A stretch of 64,000 nucleotides of DNA from Brevibacillus borstelensis. Its GTDB lineage: Bacteria > Bacillota > Bacilli > Brevibacillales > Brevibacillaceae. A program made the translations under genes and the position numbers. Location of the stretch: contig NZ_RHHO01000001.1 in assembly GCF_003710865.1 (NCBI RefSeq), positions 62,001 to 126,000 of the forward strand, given 5' to 3'. A model generated the notes under the pieces. The model saw only the letters and a program-made list of their open reading frames with translations, was not told the origin of the DNA and made no database searches. Numbering within the stretch: position 1 is the stretch's first letter; each line of letters starts with the position of its first letter. Below, one piece after another: positions 15,933 to 24,346 of this stretch.

Positions 15933-16891
15933 ATAAATTCATCATTCAATCTGCTTTCAATGTGATGAAAAACGGGCTGAAGGTGAAGCGGGGCGAAGAG
16001 GTCGTCATTGTCGCGGATGACAAGCAAAACGAGCAGCTCGTCGACGCATTCACCACAGCGGGAGCGCTATTGGGAGCGAAAACGGGCAAGGTGATCTATC
16101 CGGTTGTCTCCACGCAAAACGAGGAACCGATGGGAATCGTAGCAGAGAGTCTGAAAAGCGCCGATGCGGCCGTGGTGCTGCCCGTTGTCTCGATTACGCA
16201 TGTCGAGGCCATTCGCCAGGCGCGCAAGCAAGGGACACGCGTGCTCGTCTGCAGCGGTCTGGATGAACGGATGATGACGGGAGCCGTCAACGCCGATTAC
16301 GAAAAAATGAGCGAATTGACCAGCCAATTCGTCGCTATGCTCGAATCCGCCGAGACCGTTCGCGTGACCTGCCCCAACGGGACGGACATCACCTTCCCGA
16401 TCAAAGGACGCTCCACGATGGCGGTAGACGGCATCTGCGAGGAAGCAGGCCAATGGAATTTCGCCCCGGCCGGAACGACTGCGACTGCGCCGCTTGAAGG
16501 AGCCACCAACGGAACCATGGTGTTTGACGGCAGCCTGGCGCCGTTCGGCATTGTCGACAAGCCGGTCGTGCTGAAAGTGGCCGACGGCATGATCACGGAA
16601 ATTGAGGGCGGCAACACAGCGGTGGAATTCGAGGCTCTCTTGCGTTCCTTCAACAACCCGAATGTTTACAACATTGCCGAGATCGGTATCGGTACCAATG
16701 ACAAGGCTGTACTGAGCGGAAAGCTGATCGAGGACGAGCGGATTCTCGGGGCCTTCCATGTCGGGATTGGCAAAAGCTTGAACATCGGTGGGAATGTCGA
16801 TGCGCCTTTCCATACTGACGGGATGATTCTGAAGCCGACTATGTGGATTGACAATCGGTTGGTTGTGGAGAACGGGACGATTCTGGTTTAG
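15929..16891 (+). CDS. M29 aminopeptidase / NicX-like metalloenzyme
   Basis: A 320-residue protein resembling the family that joins M29 thermophilic aminopeptidases and 2,5-dihydroxypyridine 5,6-dioxygenase (NicX). The C-terminal metal region is clear: EIGIGTN, EDERILGAFHVGIGKS (H277) and the H295-T-D297 motif in PFHTDGMILKPT. NicX proteins bind iron through a comparable His and HxD set, whereas M29 peptidases are about 410 residues, so this shorter protein leans to the NicX side. It is the last gene of the OPT-M24-class V operon and starts inside the previous gene. A hydrolytic or ring-opening step on the imported compound is inferred; the reaction is unknown. Confidence 0.78.
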   Translation: MNKFIIQSAFNVMKNGLKVKRGEEVVIVADDKQNEQLVDAFTTAGALLGAKTGKVIYPVVSTQNEEPMGIVAESLKSADAAVVLPVVSITHVEAIRQARKQGTRVLVCSGLDERMMTGAVNADYEKMSELTSQFVAMLESAETVRVTCPNGTDITFPIKGRSTMAVDGICEEAGQWNFAPAGTTATAPLEGATNGTMVFDGSLAPFGIVDKPVVLKVADGMITEIEGGNTAVEFEALLRSFNNPNVYNIAEIGIGTNDKAVLSGKLIEDERILGAFHVGIGKSLNIGGNVDAPFHTDGMILKPTMWIDNRLVVENGTILV

Positions 16892-17058
16892 CGAGCCAAG
16901 CGGCAGAGACGGCTTGGGAGCTTGAGTGTTTCCCTATGATTCAGATTGTTTGGAAAGCCCTGCGTGCTAGCGGGGTTTTTCGTTTTTCAGGGAATAGGCT
17001 TCTTTCTTTCGCAGCCACTTTTTTTGGTTTTTGTGTTGTTGGACAGGCTTTGGGGGAG

Positions 17059-17267
17059 GAGATGAAAAAGGAGAAAACCGCTCCAGGTTCGGTGGGACAC
17101 TGCGAGGGGGATTGACTGTCCGGCTCCATTCCAAAAGCAAAACCGCGTCCAAAAGCAGCCTGCTCAAGGAAGCATCTCAGAGTTGGACGCTAAAGGCGTG
17201 TTTTGCTTTTTCCATTTCGCCTGGGAGGTGTCCCAAAGACCTTCGCGTTTTTCTCCTTTTTCATCTC
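17059..17267 (+). repeat. Dispersed fold-back element, copy 1 (209 bp)
   Basis: GAGATGAAAAAGGAGAAAA (17059-17077) is perfectly complementary to 17249-17267. Inner arms follow: TGGGACAC with the GTGTCCC before CAAAGACC, AAAAGCAAAAC with GTTTTGCTTTT, and GCGTCCAA with TTGGACGC at the tip. A second copy lies at 46303-46510 in inverted orientation. It is in the non-coding gap between the M29 gene and a converging MFS gene. No transposase or clear target duplication is seen. ORFs that cross it are by-products of the palindrome. Confidence 0.88.
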
Positions 17268-17283
17268 AACAGCTGCTGGTTTA

Positions 17284-17314
17284 AATCAAAAAACCGTTCG
17301 GCCCGAACGGTTTT
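17284..17314 (-). terminator. Minus-strand terminator downstream of MFS gene
   Basis: AAAACCGTTCGG (17290-17301) and CCGAACGGTTTT (17303-17314) form a perfect stem. On the minus strand it is followed by a TTTTTTGATTT tract, so it would end transcripts coming leftward from the MFS gene at 17721 through the 17368-17612 fold-back. Confidence 0.75.
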
Positions 17315-17367
17315 GAGAGAGGCTGCCATGAACCTTGGCCAGCCTTGAAATATCCCACATGCTTTTT

Positions 17368-17612
17368 AAAGCTGGAAGAAGCAATTCCGCTCGACAGAGA
17401 AGCCTGTTTCCAGTCGAAGCGACTAGCGAAGTCCAGCCCAGCGGAGCAGTGATCCCGAGGAAACAGAATCGCAACCCATGAATCCACTGCGTAGCTGCGC
17501 GCCGTTTTGCGATTCCCTCGGGATCATTGCGGAGCGGACAGTTTCCGCATCCTTGTGGGACGTAGACCGGAGCAGAGAATGGAAACAGGCTTCTCTTCAC
17601 CGCAGCAGCTTT
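17368..17612 (-). repeat. Second large imperfect fold-back (245 bp)
   Basis: AAAGCTG (17368-17374) pairs with CAGCTTT (17606-17612). The 16-base arm GAGAAGCCTGTTTCCA (17397-17412) pairs perfectly with 17580-17595. GATCCCGAGG (17451-17460) and AATCGC (17467-17472) pair with GCGATT and CCTCGGGATC (17510-17525). It occupies the 3' untranslated stretch of the MFS transcript, before the terminator at 17284-17314. It is not homologous by eye to the 17059-17267 element. Confidence 0.7.
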
Positions 17613-17720
17613 CGGAGTGGAAGTGAGAAAAATGCCCCAGTGTTTGTTCAAATGCAGCTGCCCGGTTAATATCTTATTTCATGGGCGTAAGCAACACTCG
17701 CAAATCCTCAGCAAAAGGGA

Positions 17721-18896
17721 TCAATTGACATGCGCCAAAACCTTTTTCCCCACGGCGAGCACCAGAATGCTGACAATCACCGCAACCGCCCCCGCATAGA
17801 AAGGCACATGCGGCGAATACCATTCGGCCAGCTTCCCTGCCAGCCACGGTGCGATCGCTCCGCCGGAAAAGCGGACGAAGCTGTACGCTGAGGAAGCGAC
17901 TGCCCGTTCGACCGGGGCTACATCCATCACCGCGGTAGTCAAAACCGTATTGATGATGCCGAGTATGGCGCCGGCGATGACGATGGCGACGACCAGAGTC
18001 GTTTGCGATTCTACGCCGAATCCCATAACAGCAAGGACGATGGCCAGCAAGAACAGCATCATGTTCAGCGTCGGGATCGATCCGTATTTCCTTTGCAGCA
18101 GCGGCGCTATGATCACCGAGGTAATCGCGAGCATTACGCCCCAGAAGAAAAAGACGAAGCCGAGGCTGTGTTCATCCATGTGCAGGACAAACGGAGAGAA
18201 GGCCAGCAGAGTAAAAAATCCGTAATTGTACAAAAGGGCAGTGGCGGCCAGGGTAAACAGTCCCCGGTGAGTCAGGGCCCGCAACGGATCGGCAATCGAG
18301 CTGCGCCGTTTGGGAGCTGGGACTTCGTTCAACAGGACAAAAACAGCGAGAAAAGCGATGGCCATCAGTACGGAAACGCCAAAGAACGGTCCCCGCCAGC
18401 TAATGCCGCCAAGCAATCCTCCGAGCAGCGGCCCGACGGACATGCCCAGTCCGATCGCCGCTTCGTACAGAACGATCGCTCCGGCCGTACCGCCGCTGGC
18501 TACACTGACGATCACGGCAAGTGCGGTGGAAATGAAAAAGGCATTTCCCAATCCCCACCCGGCGCGGTACCAAACGATTTCCGTAACGGAATTCGACATT
18601 CCGCCCATAAAGGCAAAGACGATAATCGCCAAAAGACCGAACAACAGCGTAGGCTTTGGACCGATCCGGCTGGATACCCACCCGGTTACGAGCATCGTAA
18701 TCCCGGTCATCACCATGTAGCTGGTAAACAGCAGGGATACCTGGCTGGGGGTGGCGTTCAGCTTTTCGGCAATCGCCGGCAGGATCGGGTCGACCAGACC
18801 GATGCCCATAAAGGCGACGATACAAGCAAAAGCGACAGCCCAGGCCGATTTGGGCTGTTTAAACAAGGTTTGGAAAGAAGCTCCATGACTGCTCAC
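17721..18896 (-). CDS. MFS multidrug-type efflux transporter
   Basis: A 391-residue, 12-TM major facilitator of the drug:H+ antiporter-1 type. TM1 ends in FMGIGLVDPILPAIAEKLNATPSQVSLLFTSYM, the usual start of these pumps, and the loop 2-3 motif is WVSSRIGPKPTLLFGL. TM5 carries the antiporter motif region AIGLGMSVGPLLGGLLG. It starts with GTG 18896 after AAGGAGTGAACATCA, 6 bases downstream of a MerR gene. This arrangement matches B. subtilis yfmP-yfmO, where a MerR regulator controls an efflux pump. The drug or metabolite exported is not known. Confidence 0.9.
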   Translation of the reverse strand: MSSHGASFQTLFKQPKSAWAVAFACIVAFMGIGLVDPILPAIAEKLNATPSQVSLLFTSYMVMTGITMLVTGWVSSRIGPKPTLLFGLLAIIVFAFMGGMSNSVTEIVWYRAGWGLGNAFFISTALAVIVSVASGGTAGAIVLYEAAIGLGMSVGPLLGGLLGGISWRGPFFGVSVLMAIAFLAVFVLLNEVPAPKRRSSIADPLRALTHRGLFTLAATALLYNYGFFTLLAFSPFVLHMDEHSLGFVFFFWGVMLAITSVIIAPLLQRKYGSIPTLNMMLFLLAIVLAVMGFGVESQTTLVVAIVIAGAILGIINTVLTTAVMDVAPVERAVASSAYSFVRFSGGAIAPWLAGKLAEWYSPHVPFYAGAVAVIVSILVLAVGKKVLAHVN

Positions 18897-18902
18897 TGAT
18901 GT

Positions 18903-19349
18903 TCACTCCTTGCTCTCTTTTTCCAATTCCCGCTTCTTATTCGTAATGCGAGTCAGCTTTTCATCGTATCCCTGCAGCATCTCCGTCAGCTTGTTCAGCT
19001 TTTCCTGCAGAACGTCCCGCTGTGCTCTCAGCGTTACCTCCAGCTCTGTCAGCAAGCGCAGCTTTTCGCCCACATGCTGGTCATTCGCATGCTTATCGGA
19101 AAAGTAGTCCTGCTTCAAAAGCTCGTAGCGTTTGCCAAGATCCATGATTTCCTTGATTTCCTGCAGGGAAGCGCCGAGGAGATCACGGGTGTTTTTGACG
19201 TGCAGAATATGGGTGACGTCTTCGTCCGTGTACAGGCGGTACCCGCTTTCCGTTCGGCCGGACGGACTGACCAGGCCCAATTCTTCATAGTAGCGGAGGG
19301 CCCGTTTGGTGAGATTGGTTTTTTTGGCGACCTCCTCGATTTGATACAT
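18903..19349 (-). CDS. MerR family transcriptional regulator (YfmP-like)
   Basis: A 148-residue MerR protein. The N-terminal wHTH is MYQIEEVAKKTNLTKRALRYYEELGLV with the wing RTESGYRLYTDEDV. A long coiled coil (about residues 75-145) provides the dimer contact and no cysteine metal site is seen, so it is a drug or metabolite sensor rather than a metal sensor. The frame extends to 19364, but the GGAGG site is correctly placed for ATG 19349. It is co-transcribed with the MFS pump. MerR members twist over-long promoters, and a dyad lies in its own promoter at 19403-19423. Confidence 0.92.
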   Translation of the reverse strand: MYQIEEVAKKTNLTKRALRYYEELGLVSPSGRTESGYRLYTDEDVTHILHVKNTRDLLGASLQEIKEIMDLGKRYELLKQDYFSDKHANDQHVGEKLRLLTELEVTLRAQRDVLQEKLNKLTEMLQGYDEKLTRITNKKRELEKESKE

Positions 19350-19389
19350 GAAAGGTTCCTCCAATCACAAATAAAAAATGACATCTCCT

Positions 19390-19424
19390 ATCTTAACAGA
19401 CATTAACGTTGACGTAAACGTAAA
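19390..19424 (-). promoter_or_regulatory. merR-MFS promoter with dyad
   Basis: On the minus strand, TTTACG (19413-19418) and TAAGAT (19390-19395) have a 17-base spacer; a second TTTACG at 19419-19424 is farther upstream. The region between 19403 and 19423 is a dyad with TTAACGTT and AACGTAA arms around GACGTA, typical of a MerR-family operator lying over the promoter. Confidence 0.55.
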
Positions 19425-19469
19425 ACTATGGGAAAGGTTATGAAACGTGTACTTTTCCTAGTTTTCCTA

Positions 19470-19501
19470 AAAAAAAGAAGACCAATCATAAGACTGGTCT
19501 T
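19470..19501 (-). terminator. Terminator of iclR (second IclR gene)
   Basis: On the minus strand AAGACCAGTC pairs with ATTGGTCTT (19478-19501), followed by CTTTTTTTT. The stem includes the last codons and the stop of the iclR gene. Confidence 0.85.
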
Positions 19502-20262
19502 GTCAGTTGATACCTGTATCCCAACTCGGCAGACATCTCCTGTACGGTTGTAAGCAACTCATTGCGAATCACATCTTGCTGAGGAAGCACGCGATCTGAA
19601 GGTCCAATTACGCTGATCGAGGCAACCACCTCGCCAGTCGAATCGAAGATCGGCGCGGCCATGCCGGTTACTCCGACGTTTCGCCGGTTAGAGCTGAATT
19701 CATAGCCGCGCTCCCGGATGTCCTGCAAATTTTGTTTGATTTCTTCGACGGAGGTAAAAGAATGCGGCGTGTAGCCCTTGATCTCCTCCCGCAAAATTTC
19801 ATCCTGAAATTCTGGCGTCCGGTATGCCAAAAGCACGCGGGAGGCGGAAGTCGAATACATGGGAAAGCGCCGGTAGGTCTCGAGCGTAAACCGGATCGGA
19901 TGGGGCGAATCCGCTTTGCTCACATAGATGGCGTCTTTTCCATCCTGTATGCAAAGGACAACGAGCTCCTGGGTGCGGGCCAGCAACCGTTGAATATACG
20001 GCGTTGAAAATGCGACGATGTCATGGTTTTTGATCACTTTGTCCCCTAATTCCAGCAATGTATAGCCAAGCGTGTACTGCTTGGTTTTTTCGTTTTTCCG
20101 GATAAATCCCTCCGACTCCAATGTGGTGAGCAGCTTGTGCACAGCCCCCTTGGAAAGCTGCAGCCTTTTGCTGAGCTCTGTCACTCCCATCTCCGGGGGA
20201 CCGTCCAGGAACATTTTCAATAGCTTGCAGCCATTTCGTACTGAAGACAAAACCTGATCCAT
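19486..20262 (-). CDS. IclR family transcriptional regulator
   Basis: A 258-residue IclR regulator. The N-terminal wHTH is VRNGCKLLKMFLDGPPEMGVTELSKRLQLSKGAVHKLLTTLESEGFIRK (about residues 8-56). The GAF-like effector domain has RRFPMYSTSASRVLLAYRTP and VGVTGMAAPIFDSTGEVVASISVIGP. ATG 20262 follows GGAGGAATGACCT. It is divergent from the polyamine-type ABC transporter/M20 operon starting at 20463, with an inverted repeat in the shared 200-base gap, so it probably controls that operon and itself. Confidence 0.92.
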   Translation of the reverse strand: MDQVLSSVRNGCKLLKMFLDGPPEMGVTELSKRLQLSKGAVHKLLTTLESEGFIRKNEKTKQYTLGYTLLELGDKVIKNHDIVAFSTPYIQRLLARTQELVVLCIQDGKDAIYVSKADSPHPIRFTLETYRRFPMYSTSASRVLLAYRTPEFQDEILREEIKGYTPHSFTSVEEIKQNLQDIRERGYEFSSNRRNVGVTGMAAPIFDSTGEVVASISVIGPSDRVLPQQDVIRNELLTTVQEMSAELGYRYQLTRPVL

Positions 20263-20394
20263 AGGTCATTCCTCCGTAACAGGCATTGATAGTAGTCAAG
20301 CATAATCGAAAAGCTTTCAAAAGGAAAGGGGAGAATCCTCCCTCTACTCAGACTATCTTGAATTGTCAGTATACTTATGGTAGTATAACACCAA

Positions 20395-20433
20395 TGTTCT
20401 TGAATAGCAAACATCGTTCTCTATTCGTGAACA
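20395..20433. promoter_or_regulatory. Inverted repeat in divergent iclR / ABC transporter region
   Basis: TGTTCTTGAATAG (20395-20407) and CTATTCGTGAACA (20421-20433) match as an inverted repeat in 11 of 13 positions with a 13-base gap. It lies 29 bases before the binding-protein start and is a candidate operator for the divergent IclR protein. A possible promoter for the transporter (TTGAAT, 17 bases, TAGTAT) lies just upstream. Confidence 0.55.
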
Positions 20434-20462
20434 AAAATCGGAGATACGGGGGATGAAGACAA

Positions 20463-21589
20463 GTGAAGAAAAAGACATTATCGCTGCTCTCTGTTCTTGC
20501 ATTGACAGGTTCACTACTCGCAGGCTGTGGTTCGTCCACTTCTGCACCGCAATCATCTGCGCCACAGGGCCAACCGGCAGACAACAAGAGTGCCGGACAA
20601 GCCGAGGCTCAATTGGAGGACACGCTGGTCATCGCGGGCAACGGGGCCACTGTCGAAAAGCTGATGAAAGACGTGATCTTCAAAAAGTTCAACGAGAAAT
20701 ATCCGAATGTCAAGCTGACGTACGTGTCTGGCGTTTCCACGGAAATTGTCGCCAAGGTGAAGGCGCAGAAAAACTCGCCTCAAATTGACATGACCGTCAT
20801 CGAGGGCGGCGAGCAGGAAAAAGGCCGCCAGGAGGGGCTTTGGGAAGCGATCTCCGAAGCGGACATTCCGAATATGAAAAATGTCCCGGATGACTTGAAG
20901 ATCGCGGAAAACAGCGGCGTAACCGTCAACTTTACCCCGATGGGCATTTCCTACAACAGCGAATTGGTCAAAGAAAAAAATCTGCGGGTACCGGCTTCCT
21001 GGAATGACCTCGCCAAGCCGGAAGTAAAAGGCTATATTACGATGACTGATGTAGCCAGCAACTTCGGCCGCTCCGCGATGATCATGATGGCCTATGCAAA
21101 CGAGGCTCCGAGAAAAACATCGAGCCCGGCTTTGAAAAAATGAAAACGATTGCGGGATATATGCCTACCTTTGCGAAGAGCGCGGCCCAGCTGCAGCAAA
21201 ACCTGCAAAACAAGAGCGCGGCGTACACTACCTGGACGATGGCTCGCAGCCTGACCCAAAAAGACGCCGGACTGCCGCTGGAATTCGTCTTCCCGCAAGA
21301 GGGCGGAAACATCGTTCCGAACGTAGCGACATTGGTAAAAGGGGCCAAGCATCCGAATGCGGCAAAGGCATTTATCGACTTTTTGCTGAGTGACGAGGTA
21401 CAGACCATGTACGCGACGGAGCTGTACTACAATCCTGCCACTGCTGTGAAGCTTCCGGAGGATGTGGCGAAGCAATTGGAGTTTGACCGCAGCAAGGTCG
21501 TAAACTTCGACTACGATGTCATCGGGAAGGAAACGGCCAGTTGGCTGGACCGCTTCAATAAAGAAATCGCACCCATTACAGGAAAGTAG
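20463..21589 (+). pseudogene. PotD-type ABC transporter binding lipoprotein, frameshifted
   Basis: Two frames together encode a binding protein of about 375 residues. The first (20463-21143) has a signal peptide with lipobox LLAGC and the PotD-like segments; the second (from about 21104 to 21589) continues with EKMKTIAGYMP and ends with the usual NKEIAPITGK tail. Joining frames at 21102-21106 restores ...AYANEGSEKNIEPGFEKMKTIAGYMP, so exactly one base is missing there. The gene either is a recent pseudogene or carries a sequencing error. The downstream ATPase, two permeases and M20 enzyme are intact, which favours an error or a very recent mutation. The cargo is unknown, with polyamine-like or acyl-amino-acid compounds as candidates. 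GTG 20463 is the start. Confidence 0.85.
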
Positions 21590-21597
21590 GTGTCTGT

Positions 21598-22692
21598 TTG
21601 AGCAAGGTGATTGATGTCGAACTGCGCAGCCTCATGAAGAAGTTTCAGAACAATATCGTGGTTCAGGACTTCAACCTGCAAGTGGAGCAGGGAGAGTTCG
21701 TCTCGTTTTTAGGGCCGTCGGGTTGCGGCAAAACGACCACGCTGAATATGATCGCCGGTTTCCTTGACCCGGATGGCGGCGATCTGCTGATCAAGGGACA
21801 GCGGATGAACGGTGTCCCTCCCTACAAGCGTGAGCTGGGAATGGTGTTCCAGACCTACTCGCTCTTTCCGCACATGACCGTAGCGGAGAATATCGCCTAC
21901 GGGCTGAAGCTGCGAAAAATCAGCAAATCGCAGATCCAGGAGCGGGTGGGACGCGTGCTTGATCTGGTCAAGCTGCCGCATGTCGCAGACCGCTACCCGA
22001 AGCAGTTGTCCGGAGGGCAGCGGCAGCGCATCGCCATCGCCCGTGCGCTGGTCATCGAGCCGTCTCTGCTCTTGCTGGACGAGCCGCTCAGCAATCTCGA
22101 CGCGAAGCTGAGAGAAGAGCTGCGCGATGAGTTGAAACGGCTGCACCAGGAAATCGGCGTTACGACCATTTTTGTGACACATGATCAGGAAGAGGCGCTC
22201 TCCCTGTCAGACCGGATCGTCGTGATGAACCACGGCTTCATCGAGCAGATCGGCACACCGAAGGATATTTACAACCGGCCTGCTTCCGAATTTGTCCATA
22301 CGTTTATCGGCAAGACCAACCGTCTCGAGGGAGAAGTCGCCGGGCATGAAGGCGACTCCTTGATCATCCAGACAATCGGCGGTCTTCTGGTAGAGGCAAA
22401 GTCTGCAAACCTGATGCTTCTCCCCGGGCAAAAAGCAACCGTTTTTATCCGTCCGGAAAAAATCAGACTGTCTGCCGATACGGCACCGGAAGGAAGAAAT
22501 CGGGCCAACGGTCAGTTGAAGCTCAGCTCGTTCCTCGGTTCCTATACGGAATGCGAGGTGCAGGCAAACGGGCACAGCATATCTGTCAAGCTGCAAACGG
22601 TCGATAAAGGCGTGGAGCTCGTCCCCGGCAAGGCTGTCTCTTGCAGCTGGGATGCGGAAGATGTGCTGGTCATGCCGGCGGAGAGGGGATGA
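21598..22692 (+). CDS. PotA-type ABC transporter ATP-binding protein
   Basis: A 364-residue importer ATPase with Walker A GPSGCGKTTTLN (about residues 40-51), Q-loop MVFQTYSLFPHMTVAENIAYGL, signature LSGGQRQRIAIARAL, Walker B LLLLDEPLSNLDAKLR and switch His in FVTHDQEEAL. The C-terminal about 120 residues form a TOBE domain (FIRPEKIRLS). This layout is that of spermidine/putrescine and related importers (PotA, or the Fe3+/sulfate group). TTG 21598 follows AGGTGTCTG, 8 bases after the binding-protein stop. It powers the PotB/PotC-type permeases that follow. Confidence 0.92.
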   Translation: MSKVIDVELRSLMKKFQNNIVVQDFNLQVEQGEFVSFLGPSGCGKTTTLNMIAGFLDPDGGDLLIKGQRMNGVPPYKRELGMVFQTYSLFPHMTVAENIAYGLKLRKISKSQIQERVGRVLDLVKLPHVADRYPKQLSGGQRQRIAIARALVIEPSLLLLDEPLSNLDAKLREELRDELKRLHQEIGVTTIFVTHDQEEALSLSDRIVVMNHGFIEQIGTPKDIYNRPASEFVHTFIGKTNRLEGEVAGHEGDSLIIQTIGGLLVEAKSANLMLLPGQKATVFIRPEKIRLSADTAPEGRNRANGQLKLSSFLGSYTECEVQANGHSISVKLQTVDKGVELVPGKAVSCSWDAEDVLVMPAERG

Positions 22693-23537
22693 CGATGAAC
22701 AAAAGGCTGTCGATTCTTCTTTTGACGGCACCGAGCATGATCGTTCTGCTCGGCGTCTTTCTTCTCCCGATGCTGCTCATGCTGCTGCTCAGCTTTCAAA
22801 ATGACGAGCAAGCCTTCAGCGTGGAAAACTACTTGTTGTTTGCAAAGGACCCATATTATGCGGAGATCATGTGGAGGACGATACGGGTCAGCCTTTGGAC
22901 CGTACTCTGTTCGCTGGTCCTCGGCTTTCCGGTGGCGATGTTTATGGCTCAGGCGACGGGAAAGATGCGGGGCATCGTGACCATGCTGATCCTCGCTCCC
23001 CACCTGATCAGTGTCGTCATCCGCAATTTCGGCTGGGTGGTCGTGCTCGGGGAAAAGGGCTGGATCAACGAGGTTTTGCTTGCGCTCGGACTGATCAAAG
23101 AGCCGCTCCGGTTGCTGTACAACGAGCTAGGCGTCGTAATCGGTCTGACGGACTCCTTTATCGCCTATATGGTACTGGCGATTGCGACCAGCCTGTATGC
23201 GATTGATCCGTCCTTGTCCAAGGCCGCCTCGATCCTCGGGGCATCCCGGGTGCGGACCTTTTTTACCGTGACACTGCCGCTCAGTCTGCCGGGGCTTGTC
23301 GCCGGGACGACACTCGTTTTCAGCCTGTCCATGAGCGCATTCGTCACACCTGCACTGATGGGGGGAACGTCGGTGAAAGTCATGCCGGTAATTGCTTATG
23401 AACAGATAATGGCTACGCTGAACTGGCCGCTGGGAGCGGCGCTGGCATTTCTGCTTTTGGGCAGTACGATTTTGCTTGTGACTCTCTACACCAGGCTGAT
23501 TGAGACCAAGCGATACAAAGAGGTGTTTTCGTCATGA
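22689..23537 (+). CDS. PotB-type ABC transporter permease
   Basis: A 282-residue permease with about six TM helices. The inner-membrane permease EAA loop is visible as YAIDPSLSKAASILGASRVRTFFTVTLPLSLPGLVAG. The start overlaps the ATPase stop codon (ATGA at 22689-22692); ATG 22695, with AGGGG well placed, is an alternative. It forms a heterodimer with the following PotC-type protein. Family members take up polyamines or related cationic or amide compounds. Confidence 0.9.
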   Translation: MTMNKRLSILLLTAPSMIVLLGVFLLPMLLMLLLSFQNDEQAFSVENYLLFAKDPYYAEIMWRTIRVSLWTVLCSLVLGFPVAMFMAQATGKMRGIVTMLILAPHLISVVIRNFGWVVVLGEKGWINEVLLALGLIKEPLRLLYNELGVVIGLTDSFIAYMVLAIATSLYAIDPSLSKAASILGASRVRTFFTVTLPLSLPGLVAGTTLVFSLSMSAFVTPALMGGTSVKVMPVIAYEQIMATLNWPLGAALAFLLLGSTILLVTLYTRLIETKRYKEVFSS

Positions 23538-24334
23538 CAAAACTGAAACCGCTTGGCCTTATCACCTTTTTTGTACTCATCCTGGTAAACCTGCCGTTTC
23601 TGGTTATCATACCGAGTTCATTTACCGCGGCGGGATATCTCTCTTTTCCTCCCGAAGGCTTTTCCTGGCAGTGGTACACGATGATTCTCGAACGGCCGGA
23701 ATTTATCGAATCGTTCTGGTTCAGCATCAAGCTCGCGGCCATCACCGCTGTGCTGGCAACCCTGATCGGCACGCTGGCAGCGATGGCCCTGCACAGATAC
23801 AAGTTTCGCGGAAAAGGAATCATCAACGGCCTGCTGCTGTCTCCTTTGACCGTTCCATCGCTCATTATCGGGATTGCCGCGCTGCTGTTCTTTACGCGTA
23901 TCGGGATAGCCGGTACGTTTACCGGGCTGCTGCTTGCGCACATACTGATTTCCATTCCGTATGTCGTTCGTCTCGTGTTGACCGGATTAAGCACGTTTGA
24001 CTATACGCTGGAGAAGGCGGGCTACATGCTGGGAGCGCGTCCGCTGCGGGTGTTCTGGGACATTACCCTGCCTCTGCTGCGTCCGGCTATTGTGTCAGGG
24101 ATGATTTTTTCCTTTTTGACTTCTTTTGACAACGTGACGGTATCCCTGTTCTTAGTGGCGCCTGACACGACAACGCTGCCGCTGGCTATTTTCACCTACA
24201 TGCAGGAGACGCTCGATCCTTTGGTTGCGTCCATCTCTTCAGTGGTCATCCTGCTCAGTCTTTTGTTTATCGTCATCCTGGAAAAGGTGTACGGACTGGA
24301 ACGGCTGTTTGGACTCAATTCTCAATCCCACTAA
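23534..24334 (+). CDS. PotC-type ABC transporter permease
   Basis: A 266-residue permease with about six TM helices, typical PotC length. The EAA loop is FDYTLEKAGYMLGARPLRVFWDITLPLLRPAIVSG, and the terminal segment KVYGLERLFGL is common in this group. It overlaps the PotB-type gene by 4 bases (ATGA) and is followed after 12 bases by the M20 peptidase gene, so all are one operon. Confidence 0.92.
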   Translation: MTKLKPLGLITFFVLILVNLPFLVIIPSSFTAAGYLSFPPEGFSWQWYTMILERPEFIESFWFSIKLAAITAVLATLIGTLAAMALHRYKFRGKGIINGLLLSPLTVPSLIIGIAALLFFTRIGIAGTFTGLLLAHILISIPYVVRLVLTGLSTFDYTLEKAGYMLGARPLRVFWDITLPLLRPAIVSGMIFSFLTSFDNVTVSLFLVAPDTTTLPLAIFTYMQETLDPLVASISSVVILLSLLFIVILEKVYGLERLFGLNSQSH

Positions 24335-24346
24335 GGAAGAGGCACA

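Noticed and set aside
17286..17651. 121-residue minus-strand frame in the intergenic fold-back
   Set aside because: The frame runs through a palindrome and a terminator, with no ribosome site and no domain; it is a by-product of the inverted repeat.
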